64,000 nt of DNA from Undaria pinnatifida (GCA_012845835.1 JABAKD010000011.1:11909865-11973864), one strand, 5' to 3'; counted from the stretch's first letter, positions 36,201 through 40,249 are shown. Notes: a model not told the origin generated them from the letters alone. Program-made: numbers and translations.

Positions 36201-39200
36201 CAATTTTACACTCCTCCACCTTCGTGCATGCACTTCGTACGCTTTGCTTGTTTTCCCTGCAGATACTGTAAGGTTGCTATGGTATAAAGCGGAAGAGTCT
36301 CCCTCCAGAGACGGTGTCTGTCTTTCCTTACGCTGTAGACCCCCTCGTTTGTCTGGTTTTCGACACGTGATAGCCGGACATCGTGATTAACCTCGATCTC
36401 GTGGCCAAGTGTCTGCGTGCCTAGGTTTATCGTGATGATCTTCGGGCGTTGCCAATGGCCCAACCCAAGCTCCTGGAAGTGGTTATCCTTCACGAGCAAC
36501 GATAATTAATGTGAAAACTGAGATTCTGTTCTTTTTCCCCGATTCGGCAATTGTGACAATGGTTTTCGTCATTTGCTGGGTTTTGTGAATGCTTGCAAAT
36601 AATACACCGTTGTTCTTCATATGCGGCTAATGTTTAATGCGCGAGTGGCCATGAACGTTTCCAACGTTTGTTGTGTTTTATTTACACCGCCTGCCCCTCA
36701 GGCGGCGCGCGGAATGCTTTATCTGCACACGCACAGCCCTCAGATTGTGCATCGTGACCTCAAGAGCAGCAACCTCGTCGTTGACGAACACTGGCACGTT
36801 AAGGTGGGACGATTATTGTATGCGGTTGCGTCGACGAAGAAAATTATTCCGGTCCCAAACGAGCGACGCTCGGACGGGAAGACGTTTGTGTGCATACAAG
36901 TGCATTTTCCTGTTGCCGCGTTTTGGCGACCGACTGAACATGAACATCACTGAGCGTGTTGCGTGTCATGCACAGCATTTTGCATGAGAGGTTTGCGGAA
37001 GCCGGCAACAGCGATGAGCAGCCACAGTTTTGTTTTGAGCTTAGTGGCAACCGGCTCGCAGATTGGGACCAACCGAGAAAAGCGTGGCTCTATGGCTGTG
37101 GCACCTACCGTCTACTGATAAGTTCACCTTACCGCCGCAACGGTTTATCGTTGGAGGTAATCTTAGCCGCTACCCTGTTTGTTTCATTGAGGCTAGTCGC
37201 ACCCGCTACCTTTCCCCCCCCGTAAACGCCGCTTTGCATGACACAGGTCACCGATTTCGGCATGTCTCGGTTCGTGCCGCAACCAGCATCGGCTATCGCC
37301 GCGTCGACGTCATATGCCCCCCCCGCGGCTCCACCGTCATCGTCCTCGGTCTTTAGCGCATCCTCGCCATCGTTCGGGTCTCCACCTTCTGCCGATGTTA
37401 AAGCGGATGGGGATGCGCCGGATTCCGCCAACAATCCGTTTTCGGCACCGCTTGACGCGCGTGGCAGCGGTAGCAGCAGGGTCGACCCCACCCAGGATAA
37501 CGCCTTAGAGAGTACTGCTAAAAATATCGCTCATGGTAACATCGAAGAAGGCCCCACTGGTGGAGGAGAAGGTCGCGGTAACGGGACCACTGCTGGTCGC
37601 AAGAAGCGGGTCGGCGGTAAAAATAACGGTGACAACTGGGGGTTTAGGGGGGCTAGTCGATGGGGCAGGAGCTCCTGGGGACCCGGAACGGCGACGACTC
37701 CGGCTAGGGGTACCAGCGCTGGAAATAGTAGCGATTCGGCTGCGGGCGAGGGCGAGAAAAAGGGAGAGCTTGGACTCACCACCAACGTGGGCACCATGGC
37801 GTGGGCTGCTCCGGAGATGTTGTTGGGTGGAGATGGCGGTCGAGGGGAGTACACGGTGAAGGTGGGTGGTGCGTGCAGGGTGATGGGAGCTTGGCATTGG
37901 GAGGGGCACGGGTTGTCGCCCGCGGGAAAATCGCTGCTTTTTTTTTCCCGAACATAAACTGTTTTAGTGGAGCGATTTGTGAGCATGCATCCATGACTGC
38001 GATACCACTGTGTTTTTATTTCACTAACTATTATTGGTACGCAAGGCGGGACTTTGTCTAATTGAGTGGTACTTCGGTACATTCTCTATCTTTGTCGCTA
38101 TTTTTGCGAGATGCATGTTTGCGAGTGGCATGCTCCAGATTGCGGCTACTGAACCTGGGTGCTTGACTTTCCCTTGCCTTGCCATGCTGTAGGTGGACGT
38201 GTACTCTTTCGGCGTGGTGCTGTGGGAGCTGTGGGAACGACGGCGTCCTTTCGAAGACCTTCGCAGTCGCTTCGACATCGCGGACACGGTGACCGCAGGA
38301 GGGCGTCCTACCATTGGCCGAGGTTGTCCGTCGCCATACGCCGCGCTCGTCCGTCGATGCTGGCATCAGGTGCAGTCATATACAGTCGCGGCAGGAATAA
38401 GCGTACCGCTAGAATGCCTCGTACAGTAAAGGATAAATACATGTACCGGGAGAGCGCAACAAGCAATTATACAGGCAGAAGGCAGCAAATATGTGCACCG
38501 ACAGGATGCAGCAAATACATGCTCCGGTAGAATGCAACAAATAAATGTACCGGTAGAACGCAACAAATAGGGAATGTTTAACAATGCTCGTTGACGTTAA
38601 GGCTACATATATGTAATGATCAGTTACAGTGTAATATTCGTTGTTGTTATTGTTGTTATTGTTTCTAGATATAAAAATGATGGATGTGTTACCCATCAAC
38701 ACTTGGTCATGCATGATAAGTAGTGCAATACAAGCTCATCTTGTATTAGGTTCCGACTAATGAAAACTGCCTAGAAACGGACGACGGGTGTAATACGCAG
38801 TTTGCAAAGATGAGTATCGACCCTAAATTCGTCGAACTCACAGCTGACGATGTTAGAATGCTTTTATAAAATAGTGTACCTGTTGAATGCAGCAAAAATA
38901 CTTGCCAGCCGCCTGATTTTGTTCTTGAGGTTGGAGGCTCTATTACATCGCCGAAGCAAGCCTTGTACTCTTGTTGGAAGTGACGCGATGTCCGTGAGAG
39001 CCGGGCCATACTACTGTACTTTTTTGTTTTTAACAACTACATATATGAGCAAACTGAGCTTCATTTTCTTGACCACCAAGAATCGTAATATCGTTGTTGC
39101 GTCCGGAATCGTAGGTAGCGCCATCGGCTGGCATGTTTTCTTGGGCGTCCCGTGCAATGAACAGTGGTTGAAGGCTTGGCGCCGAACGTCTCCTTACTGT

Positions 39201-39853
39201 AATATTGTGATCACCCATGGAACTGGATGTACAGTTACCAACTGTAGAACATTGATTGCGCGACAGCTATGGATACGTCTGTTGTCCCCCACGAGAAAAA
39301 TCGTGTTCGGGAATGGCAGGTGTACAGGCACATGCTAGGATAGGGGTGCCATAGCAGTTTTTGCTAAAACAATATTGAACTGCAGCACTACCCACCCTGG
39401 CTGGAATAGACACCATTTGGGGTTTGACCGTATGCTTGGCTGTATACCTAGGCCATGGGATGGTCTGTCGGGTCGCATTTTCATTTTTCTCAAAAGTTAC
39501 ATGTGGGCGATGTGGGTGATGTGGGTGATGTGGGTGATGTGGGTGATGTGGGTGATGTGGGTGATGTGTGATGTGTGTGATGGTATGCAGCTCCATACGC
39601 CAGGAGCCAGAGAACATTCAAGGCACCCTTACCTTGCTATTATGAATGGTATAATACCATGCTTTTTTCTTGTACATAGCAGTATATATGGTACACGATG
39701 CACATAACCCGCCCCCCTCGTTGGTCATGACCCCGTCCTTGCCATGGCACTGTTCGCACGTTACAGGATCCAGCGAGGCGGCCGTTTTTTCAAGACATAG
39801 TGGAAGACTTGGAAGCCGAGCTGGAATCCGTGGCGTCTGTTACTGAGTTGTAG
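208..39853 (+). CDS. beta-helix receptor-like protein kinase, 31-exon gene model
   Basis: Join: 208-614, 1578-1715, 8990-9189, 9823-10508, 11691-11789, 13019-13133, 13944-14100, 14454-14504, 14803-15028, 15731-15923, 16950-17044, 17822-17989, 18879-19086, 20008-20149, 21868-22518, 22980-23067, 23865-24830, 25987-26486, 26739-27039, 29641-29728, 30580-30682, 31738-31812, 32051-32245, 32570-32678, 33243-33328, 34085-34212, 35770-35894, 36702-36803, 37247-37861, 38193-38369, 39767-39853. Length is 7,281 nt, or 2,426 residues plus stop, and reading phase agrees at every junction. Predicted single-pass plasma-membrane receptor: signal peptide, POMP-like right-handed beta-helix ectodomain, EGF-like module (about residues 1797-1827), membrane helix (about 1837-1857), kinase (about 1955-2420) with VAVK Lys1987, alphaC Glu2010, HRD Asp2119, DFG Asp2137 and APE. 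It should phosphorylate Ser/Thr and belongs near the TKL group. Ligand and pathway are unknown. The start codon and the joins at exons 15-17 are the weak points. Confidence 0.85.
764..1076 (+). mobile_element. tRNA-derived SINE, copy 1 (intron 1)
   Basis: It opens with a tRNA-like head: A box TGGCGTATCAGG (776-787) and B box GTTCGAGCCCC (821-831). A body of about 230 bp follows and ends in an A-rich tail (about 1052-1076). Two further copies in the window share head and body in the opposite orientation (6885-7199 and 43689-44005). This is the architecture of a Pol III-transcribed SINE. No target-site duplication was confirmed. Confidence 0.8.
1372..1436. repeat. tandem duplication, about 32 bp x2
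   Basis: GCGAGTCGCGCAA blocks followed by GAGAGAGGCGAGTCG repeat twice within intron 1. Short local duplication with no coding role. Confidence 0.6.
1578..1715 (+). CDS. exon 2: start of the beta-helix domain
   Basis: The acceptor follows a pyrimidine-rich tract and reads CCTTAG|C. Joining the AG of exon 1 to this C gives [13 protein letters not shown] and then [11 protein letters not shown], the usual opening of extracellular beta-helix proteins (LPGxYTGxGN). The donor is AAG|GTGAGC at 1716, phase 2. Intron 2, which follows, is about 7.3 kb. Confidence 0.85.
2033..2202 (+). repeat. 170-nt near-pure polypurine tract
   Basis: The + strand is almost entirely A and G, in GAAA/AAGG-type units, for about 170 nt. 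Such tracts can form triplex (H-DNA) or R-loop structures. It translates to a Lys/Glu-rich open frame only because it is purine-rich, so I do not regard it as coding. Confidence 0.75.
2356..4074 (-). pseudogene. LINE reverse transcriptase, 5'-truncated and frameshifted
   Basis: Read on the minus strand from about 4074, this is the RT of a non-LTR retrotransposon: DCGNYRGIS-type block (KYRGISLV), motif [14 protein letters not shown], motif [16 protein letters not shown] and catalytic motif C YADDAG. A single frameshift near 3140-3150, in an A-rich run, moves the remainder ([14 protein letters not shown], later [10 protein letters not shown]) into another frame that runs to about 2356. A stop at 4074-4076 marks the 5' truncation; no endonuclease domain is present. 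It is inactive and lies antisense in intron 2 of the receptor kinase gene. The C-terminus becomes Gly/Arg-rich and degenerates. Confidence 0.9.
4525..4735. repeat. tandem duplication, about 115 bp x2
   Basis: Two diverged units share GACGGCAACCGCT/GACGACAGCCGCT, GGCTGTCCAGCT, CTCTCTCCA/CTCTTTCCA and TTTCGCGACC. It lies in intron 2 and no function is evident. Confidence 0.6.
5590..5924. repeat. tandem duplication, about 168 bp x2
   Basis: Two copies of a unit containing CCCCGGCCAGCCGTCAAGCC, CTCGTGTGCGTGCCTACGAT, CACTGACGGGATAGA and GAGGTCGACGGAA. High similarity suggests recent duplication. The first part resembles sequence at about 5250-5300. Confidence 0.75.
6885..7199 (-). mobile_element. 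tRNA-derived SINE, copy 2 (intron 2)
   Basis: Minus-strand copy of the SINE at 764-1076. The head lies at 7199 with the A box (CCACCGGGGCGACC on +), followed by the B box as GGGGCTCGAACTC on +. The T-rich run at 6891-6908 is the tail. It is anti-sense to the host gene. Confidence 0.8.
8589..8673 (+). other. imperfect hairpin, miRNA-precursor-like
   Basis: GGACGGAAATGTAAGG (8596-8611) pairs with CCTTGCATTTCCGTCC (8647-8662) with one G:U, and CCACT (8589-8593) pairs with AGTGG (8669-8673). The loop is about 35 nt. It could be a Pol II intronic hairpin or a degenerate inverted-repeat element. No expression evidence is available. Confidence 0.5.
8990..9189 (+). CDS. exon 3: beta-helix
   Basis: The acceptor is CCCTGATTGTCAG|T. 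The T completes Ser (AG+T) from exon 2, giving [18 protein letters not shown], then LSCEGR and [17 protein letters not shown], a typical strand-turn pattern preceding the GGG-rich coils. The donor is ACAG|GTGTGA, phase 1. An exact phase match across a 7.3-kb intron supports the join. Confidence 0.87.
9823..10508 (+). CDS. exon 4: long beta-helix exon
   Basis: The acceptor follows CCCTCCCTCCCTCAG. The exon encodes [16 protein letters not shown], then [38 protein letters not shown] and [13 protein letters not shown], which are canonical helical coils (C-x-I-x-x-N-x-A followed by GGG). A Pro/Ser-rich loop interrupts the coils. It ends GCADE|GTGAGC, phase 0. It is the clearest POMP-type exon. Confidence 0.9.
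11435..11570 (+). repeat. fragment of the GAGTTTCGACGAAAT repeat family (intron 4)
   Basis: TATCACGCAGCTTGCAAAGG followed by GAGCATCGAACC and CGAACTCACAGCTGACG matches the 3' part of the roughly 300-bp family at 46640, 50000 and 58960, and closely matches 38775-38860. Confidence 0.6.
11691..11789 (+). CDS. exon 5: beta-helix
   Basis: The acceptor is TCGCTGTTCCAG. The peptide [15 protein letters not shown], then [17 protein letters not shown], is a single coil with the F-x-x-N-x-A motif. The donor is CAG|GTACCT. Both ends are phase 0, so the exon is a 33-residue cassette. Confidence 0.9.
12575..12697 (+). other. two tandem hairpins (miRNA-cluster-like), intron 5
   Basis: Unit 1 (12576-12629) pairs GAGGCAACATGCGG with CCGCATGTTGTGCCTC. 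Unit 2 (12641-12697) is a near-copy pairing AAAGGCAACATGCGG with CCGCATATTGTGCTTC. Loop bases include the same GAAATCCGGTGT in both. Each would fold as a short stem-loop if intron 5 is transcribed. Confidence 0.6.
13019..13133 (+). CDS. exon 6: beta-helix, with a GC donor
   Basis: The acceptor is TTTTTCCCCGAACAG. The peptide [18 protein letters not shown], then [15 protein letters not shown], is a standard coil. No GT donor gives a usable phase; GCAG|GCGAGG at 13134 does (phase 1) and joins to exon 7 as [13 protein letters not shown]. This implies a GC-AG intron. Confidence 0.82.
13199..13470. repeat. diverged tandem repeat, about 140 bp x2 (intron 6)
   Basis: Blocks such as ACCTGGTACGGACATGT/ACCTGGCAAGGACATGT, TGAGTTTGCTGTA/TGAATTTGCTGTA and CCGGTAAATGGTAA/CCGGTAGATAGTAA recur in the same order. 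Confidence 0.6.
13944..14100 (+). CDS. exon 7: beta-helix
   Basis: The acceptor is GCTGTGTGCAG, phase 1. The peptide [19 protein letters not shown], then ERNSATGSD, and [19 protein letters not shown], gives two coils. The donor is CATCAG|GTGATG, phase 2. Confidence 0.9.
14454..14504 (+). CDS. exon 8: 51-nt beta-helix micro-exon
   Basis: The acceptor is TTCTTTTTACAG. The exon encodes [17 protein letters not shown]. The donor is AACTC|GTATTT, phase 2, joining exon 9 as [14 protein letters not shown], which restores a normal coil. It is short, but the phase agrees on both sides. Confidence 0.78.
14681..14762 (+). mobile_element. poly-C-tailed retroposon fragment, 41 nt before exon 9
   Basis: GTGCTCCGTCCCG, then GATGCGAGAGTCTATGGT, GCGGCCATGCATGA and a C-rich tail. 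It is a diverged copy of the element best seen at 49594-49770, in sense orientation, and its tail supplies the pyrimidine tract of the exon 9 acceptor. Confidence 0.65.
14803..15028 (+). CDS. exon 9: beta-helix
   Basis: The acceptor is CTACGCTTCACAG|C, phase 2. The exon encodes [34 protein letters not shown], and [19 protein letters not shown] followed by [11 protein letters not shown], about three coils. The donor is GAG|GTGCGA, phase 0. Confidence 0.87.
15410..15612 (+). mobile_element. MITE-like repeat, diverged copy A (intron 9)
   Basis: Contains the family core CGAACGAATGCCTTCGAAGT plus AGCTCAGAAAAT and the terminal CGTGGGATGACTC. Other copies lie at 27895-28165, 40250-40562 and 51000-51249. 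The 5' end is eroded. It is followed directly by a poly-C retroposon fragment. Confidence 0.6.
15621..15713 (+). mobile_element. poly-C-tailed retroposon fragment, 18 nt before exon 10
   Basis: GTGCTCCGTCCTG, then GGGGATGCGGGGGTCTATGG, TACAGCCATGCGTGTTA and a run of C ending at 15713. Sense orientation; the C-tail is effectively the polypyrimidine tract of exon 10. Confidence 0.7.
15731..15923 (+). CDS. exon 10: beta-helix
   Basis: The acceptor is ATGTCACATCTCAG, phase 0. The peptide [19 protein letters not shown], then [11 protein letters not shown] and [15 protein letters not shown], gives two coils. The donor is TTTCAG|GTGCGG, phase 1. Confidence 0.87.
15950..16130. repeat. GAGA-type microsatellite
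   Basis: Degenerate (GAGAGA)n with AGAGAGCTAG units, just after the exon 10 donor in intron 10. A smaller GAGA patch recurs at about 16505-16540. Confidence 0.85.
16950..17044 (+). CDS. exon 11: beta-helix
   Basis: The acceptor is CCGCGTGCCTAG, downstream of a poly-C run at 16900-16912. The peptide [19 protein letters not shown], then [12 protein letters not shown]. The donor CAG|GTCTGG is weak in consensus, but phase (1 in, 0 out) and the C-x-F-x-x-N motif support it. Confidence 0.82.
17433..17662 (+). mobile_element. MITE with AAGGCGG repeats and TIRs (intron 11)
   Basis: The ends GTACAGTAGGGGTCCCCC and GGGAGACCCCTGGTGTAC are imperfect inverted repeats. The interior holds several AAGGCGGT/ACCGCCTT motifs. 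A partial inverted copy lies at 57585-57705 (sharing AAGGCGGTCAAAATCGCTTG) and a fragment at 51250-51335. Confidence 0.65.
17822..17989 (+). CDS. exon 12: beta-helix
   Basis: The acceptor is GTGCAACGCTAG. The peptide [18 protein letters not shown], then [17 protein letters not shown], and [11 protein letters not shown]. The donor GTGAGT is perfect and phase 0 at both ends. Read into exon 13 it gives [14 protein letters not shown], a textbook coil, which confirms the join. Confidence 0.9.
18879..19086 (+). CDS. exon 13: beta-helix
   Basis: The acceptor is TTGGCCCTCCAAG. The peptide [17 protein letters not shown], then [19 protein letters not shown] and [16 protein letters not shown]. The donor is GTCG|GTGAGA, phase 1. 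Confidence 0.88.
19535..19960 (+). mobile_element. LINE 3' fragment with C-rich tail (intron 13)
   Basis: Encodes the degraded C-terminal part of a LINE polyprotein (EDVDTNMCP, then [25 protein letters not shown]), an end shared with the copy at 63130-63732. It continues into the untranslated tail that contains GTGCTCCGTC and GGGATGCGAGGGTCTATGGT and ends in CCCCCCTCCCCCCCC at about 19959, 49 nt before exon 14. Confidence 0.8.
20008..20149 (+). CDS. exon 14: beta-helix
   Basis: The acceptor is CTCCAATGTCAG, phase 1. The peptide [17 protein letters not shown], then [19 protein letters not shown] and [10 protein letters not shown]. The donor is GGCAA|GTGAGG, phase 2; without splicing the frame stops at once. 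It joins exon 15 as Lys. Confidence 0.85.
20827..21015 (-). mobile_element. poly-C-tailed retroposon, antisense copy (intron 14)
   Basis: Minus-strand copy with its C-tail seen as the G-run at 20830-20849. The body matches 49594-49770, including GTGCTCCGTCCCGGCAT and, 5', CAGTTCACCCTTC and CGAACACCTCACGGCGCTTC. Confidence 0.75.
21326..21362 (+). repeat. interstitial telomere-like repeat
   Basis: GGTTACGGTTAGGGTTAAGG followed by TTAGGGTTAGGGTTT. This is the TTAGGG telomere motif with variants, located inside intron 14. A shorter CCCTAGCCCTAACCCTG lies at 19193-19209. Confidence 0.85.
21868..22518 (+). CDS. exon 15: Ala/Glu-rich linker and beta-helix coil
   Basis: The acceptor is GGCCTGTGACAG|G, phase 2. 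It starts [15 protein letters not shown], carries duplicated segments [24 protein letters not shown] and EAEAEA runs, and returns to a coil at [11 protein letters not shown] good donor, CAG|GTGCGG at 22514, gives phase 0, while GTGCG|GTTAGT at 22519 gives the phase 2 needed by exon 16. The 3' end is therefore uncertain by 5 nt, or a tiny exon is missing. Confidence 0.72.
22880..22936 (+). repeat. repeat with inverted copy at 55869-55920
   Basis: A poly-T run is followed by CCTCCGGCGGATGGGAAAAA and TAAAGCTTTAGCTC. The same block occurs inverted at 55869-55920, ending in a poly-A run. It looks like the end of a dispersed element, not host sequence. Confidence 0.6.
22980..23067 (+). CDS. exon 16 (tentative)
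   Basis: A very strong pyrimidine tract precedes CCCCCACCGAAG|A. Frame: [17 protein letters not shown], then [12 protein letters not shown], ending at TTC|GTAAAG, phase 0. A rival donor, TTTGCG|GTGAGA at 23151, has better consensus but leads to phase 2 and a poorer junction. The exon body is credible; its 3' limit is not settled. Confidence 0.5.
23164..23520. repeat. minisatellite, about 75 bp x5 (intron 16)
   Basis: Units read GATAGTGCCGGTTGAATAGT, GCCACTGCTCTCTATAGTGC, CAGTGAGACAATACTCTTTA and CAGTGGGGTTCCCC. AGTGCCGGT sub-motifs recur at 23561-23628 and 27721-27770. Confidence 0.85.
23561..23628 (+). other. inverted-repeat hairpin TCTCAATAGTGCCGG
   Basis: TCTCAATAGTGCCGG at 23561 is matched by CCGGCACTATTGAGAG at 23613. 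It may be a very short MITE related to the adjacent minisatellite. Confidence 0.7.
23672..23803. repeat. tandem repeat, about 49 bp x3
   Basis: TTCAGGTTGTACCGCATTTA followed by GCTCAGGTTACACGAGTC, three times, ending about 60 nt before exon 17. Each unit carries acceptor-like TTTAG/CTCAG sites, which complicates splice-site choice here. Confidence 0.85.
23865..24830 (+). CDS. exon 17: low-complexity Ala/Ser/Gly-rich exon
   Basis: Preferred acceptor: TTTTTTTTACGTCGTATGTGGCTCAAG|GTC, phase 0, joining exon 16 as [14 protein letters not shown]. The exon encodes [32 protein letters not shown], a poly-Ala tract from GCT/GCC runs, and [20 protein letters not shown]. The donor CAG|GTGCGT is strong, phase 0. 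The start is less certain than the end; an acceptor at GAAAG|T (about 23898) is an alternative. Confidence 0.72.
25520..25765 (+). mobile_element. diverged SINE copy (intron 17)
   Basis: B box GGTTCGAACC near 25535, then segments alignable with the SINE body at 764-1076 (CGAGGAGCAGTGG, AACCCTATG, CACGACACC, CCGCGGCTTATCCAGAA). Its divergence suggests an older insertion or a sister subfamily. Confidence 0.55.
25987..26486 (+). CDS. exon 18: ectodomain with Tyr/Gly repeat
   Basis: The acceptor is GCGACGCCTAG, phase 0. The exon encodes [18 protein letters not shown], then [16 protein letters not shown] and a short peptide repeat ([36 protein letters not shown]). The donor is GAGAG|GTGGGT, phase 2. 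The earlier part looks like beta-helix closure; the Tyr repeat resembles a flexible linker. Confidence 0.82.
26551..26650 (+). mobile_element. poly-C-tailed retroposon fragment, about 90 nt before exon 19
   Basis: TAGGAACAGTGCTCCATCTC, GTCAATGGTCAAATGGCTAA and ACATGAGCATGCCCCC. This is the LINE-linked tail variant also seen at 49889-49981 and 63641-63732. C-runs continue to about 26692. Confidence 0.7.
26739..27039 (+). CDS. exon 19: beta-rich membrane-proximal ectodomain
   Basis: The acceptor is GTCACGTATCAG|G, phase 2. The peptide [19 protein letters not shown], then [18 protein letters not shown], an acidic/Gly-rich loop, and [11 protein letters not shown]. The donor is CCAG|GTGTGA, phase 0. 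No named domain was recognised. Confidence 0.83.
27281..27406 (+). mobile_element. poly-C-tailed retroposon (intron 19)
   Basis: CTGCCTGGTTGGTGAAAACC, TTGCTCCGTCCTGGCATAGT, AGGGATGCGAGGGTCTATA, ACGGCCATGCACAAACCGAG and then a run of about 20 C. This copy is far from the next exon. Confidence 0.75.
27721..27770 (+). other. nested hairpin with TAGTGCCGGT ends (intron 19)
   Basis: TAGTGCCGGT pairs with ACCGGCACTA, and the loop contains the palindrome-like GGCAACAATATTGCC. Same motif as the 23.2-kb minisatellite. Confidence 0.6.
27895..28165 (+). mobile_element. MITE-like repeat, copy B (intron 19)
   Basis: Starts near ATAGTGCGATAGGGGTCGCG, holds GCGAATGCCTTCGAAGTCAT and ends ATCGAGGGATGAGTCAC. 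The ends are weak inverted repeats (ACATCCCTC against GAGGGATGAGT). Confidence 0.65.
29641..29728 (+). CDS. exon 20: EGF-like module
   Basis: The acceptor is TCGCCCCTTGCAG, phase 0. The peptide [15 protein letters not shown], then [15 protein letters not shown], is a Cys-rich EGF-like/laminin-type repeat with the C-x-C-x-x-G spacing. The donor is CGCAG|GTGCAG, phase 1. It sits directly before the membrane-spanning exon. Confidence 0.88.
29727..30500. repeat. decayed tandem copies of the exon 20 donor region (intron 20)
   Basis: GCAGGTGCAG-type starts recur at 29726, 30027, 30216 and about 30481, each of the first three followed by similar text (TTGAAC, GGCTACGTTCA, CTGCATGTTGT). The intron seems to have grown by repeated duplication that includes its own 5' splice site. 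Confidence 0.5.
30580..30682 (+). CDS. exon 21: transmembrane helix
   Basis: The acceptor is TCTCCTTGTCGCAG, phase 1. The peptide [19 protein letters not shown], then [15 protein letters not shown], contains about 20 uninterrupted hydrophobic residues followed by basic residues, the expected topology of a type I receptor. The donor is TCAAG|GTATGC, phase 2. Confidence 0.9.
31738..31812 (+). CDS. exon 22: cytoplasmic juxtamembrane segment
   Basis: The acceptor is GGGGGGTTGCAG. The peptide [18 protein letters not shown], then LLSEADG, is basic and then helical, as in other receptor kinases. The donor is GATGG|GTGAGT, phase 2; reading on would stop immediately. Confidence 0.88.
32051..32245 (+). 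CDS. exon 23: Gly/Ser-rich juxtamembrane linker
   Basis: The acceptor is GGCACGCCAACAG|A after a C-rich tract. The peptide [19 protein letters not shown], a Gly-rich stretch, then [17 protein letters not shown]. The donor is CTGAG|GTGTGT, phase 2. The Ser residues could be phosphorylation sites. Confidence 0.8.
32570..32678 (+). CDS. exon 24: kinase subdomains I-II
   Basis: The acceptor is TGCCTGACCGAACAG, phase 2. The peptide [18 protein letters not shown], then [18 protein letters not shown], is the glycine-rich loop (GHGAAG) and the catalytic Lys of VAVK. The donor is CAAG|GTGCGT, phase 0. Confidence 0.93.
33243..33328 (+). CDS. exon 25: kinase alphaC helix
   Basis: The acceptor is TGTCCGTTTTCCAG. 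The peptide [19 protein letters not shown], then [10 protein letters not shown]; the Glu of FKKEA is the alphaC residue that pairs with Lys. The donor is CCCG|GTACGT, phase 2, and the join gives [11 protein letters not shown]. Confidence 0.92.
33900..34016 (+). mobile_element. poly-C-tailed retroposon, diverged, about 65 nt before exon 26
   Basis: TGCAAGCGATATCCGCCTG, GCGCCGTTCCAG, GGAATGCGAGGGTCGATG and GCGGCCGCGCATGGCA, ending in a short C-rich tail. It lies in sense orientation. Confidence 0.6.
34085..34212 (+). CDS. exon 26: kinase subdomains IV-V
   Basis: The acceptor is GCCTACCCGTTCCAG. The peptide [18 protein letters not shown], then [19 protein letters not shown] and GFENAG. RHPNIV is the alphaC-beta4 signature. 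The segment before strand beta5 is longer than usual and basic. The donor is GCGG|GTAAGA, phase 1. Confidence 0.88.
34613..35225. repeat. degenerate minisatellite around CAGATCCCACCTGGCGAAAC (intron 26)
   Basis: About ten units of roughly 55-60 bp sharing AGATCTAGATCATACAGATC and CCACCTGGCGAAACATGTG. It makes up most of intron 26 upstream of exon 27. Confidence 0.85.
35770..35894 (+). CDS. exon 27: kinase hinge and alphaD
   Basis: The acceptor is GCGTTGCCCCCACAG, phase 1. The peptide [18 protein letters not shown], then [17 protein letters not shown] and [19 protein letters not shown] is the hinge. The donor is TTCAG|GTCAGA, phase 0. Confidence 0.92.
36702..36803 (+). CDS. exon 28: kinase catalytic loop
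   Basis: The acceptor is ACCGCCTGCCCCTCAG. The peptide [20 protein letters not shown], then [22 protein letters not shown] is the Ser/Thr-type catalytic loop common in TKL/Raf-like kinases. The donor is TTAAG|GTGGGA. Phase 0 at both ends. Confidence 0.95.
37247..37861 (+). CDS. exon 29: DFG, large activation-loop insert, APE
   Basis: The acceptor is GCATGACACAG, phase 0. It starts [13 protein letters not shown] and ends [11 protein letters not shown], then a Gly-rich turn and EYTVK. Between DFG and APE lie about 182 residues, against roughly 20-30 in ordinary kinases. The insert is Ser/Ala/Pro-rich, then basic ([17 protein letters not shown]) and Gly/Arg-rich. The donor is GAAG|GTGGGT. The reading frame is open throughout, so the insert is coding, not an unspliced intron with stops. 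Confidence 0.93.
38193..38369 (+). CDS. exon 30: kinase C-lobe
   Basis: The acceptor is TGCCATGCTGTAG. The peptide [19 protein letters not shown], then [18 protein letters not shown] and [17 protein letters not shown] is subdomain IX. The donor is CATCAG|GTGCAG, phase 0. Confidence 0.94.
38770..38880 (+). repeat. fragment of the GAGTTTCGACGAAAT repeat family (intron 30)
   Basis: CGGGTGTAATACGCAGTTTG, GATGAGTATCGACCC and CGTCGAACTCACAGCTGACG match 11435-11570 closely. A TTG-type microsatellite (38639-38667) lies just upstream. Confidence 0.6.
39501..39580. repeat. 9-bp microsatellite (GTGGGTGAT)n
   Basis: About eight perfect or near-perfect units in intron 30, about 190 nt upstream of the last exon. 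Confidence 0.9.
39767..39853 (+). CDS. exon 31: kinase end and stop codon
   Basis: The acceptor is GTTCGCACGTTACAG, phase 0. The peptide [19 protein letters not shown], then ESVASVTEL and TAG at 39851-39853. The RRPFFQDIV motif (subdomain XI) completes [12 protein letters not shown] across the splice. No clear AATAAA was noticed close downstream. Confidence 0.94.
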   Translation, partial: DPARRPFFQDIVEDLEAELESVASVTEL

Positions 39854-40249
39854 CTCTACTGCAGTGATTAAATTCACGTGCTACTGGGATTGGGTGCTGT
39901 GGTGTGGTACTCGAGCGACGAAGGTCGATTTTTTTTCACGACAGCTCTGGTAACTGTAGAGCTCCACCAGAGTTGAGCTGTGCACGACGAGTTTTTTTTT
40001 AATGGTTGGTCTGGTTAGCGACTCGAATTGGTTTCCGGGAGTTTGACCCTAGCAAGCTGGTCGTGCGTGATTGCGTGTGTTTATTGGGAAGGATCGATTA
40101 AAAAGTAAAATAAAGCATGTGTAAACACCAACGTATGAGGGGACAAGATAATGGTGGGGAAATCCCGACGATCGCTGGTTGACTAATGCTCGGACAATGT
40201 ACGACACGTCGCCATGCAGTCTACATGCCACAAAGAGATGACGCTTGCG
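39854..40249. other. 3' flank of the receptor gene
   Basis: About 400 bp after the stop; it should contain the 3' UTR. T-rich and A-rich short runs only; nothing else recognised. Confidence 0.5.
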
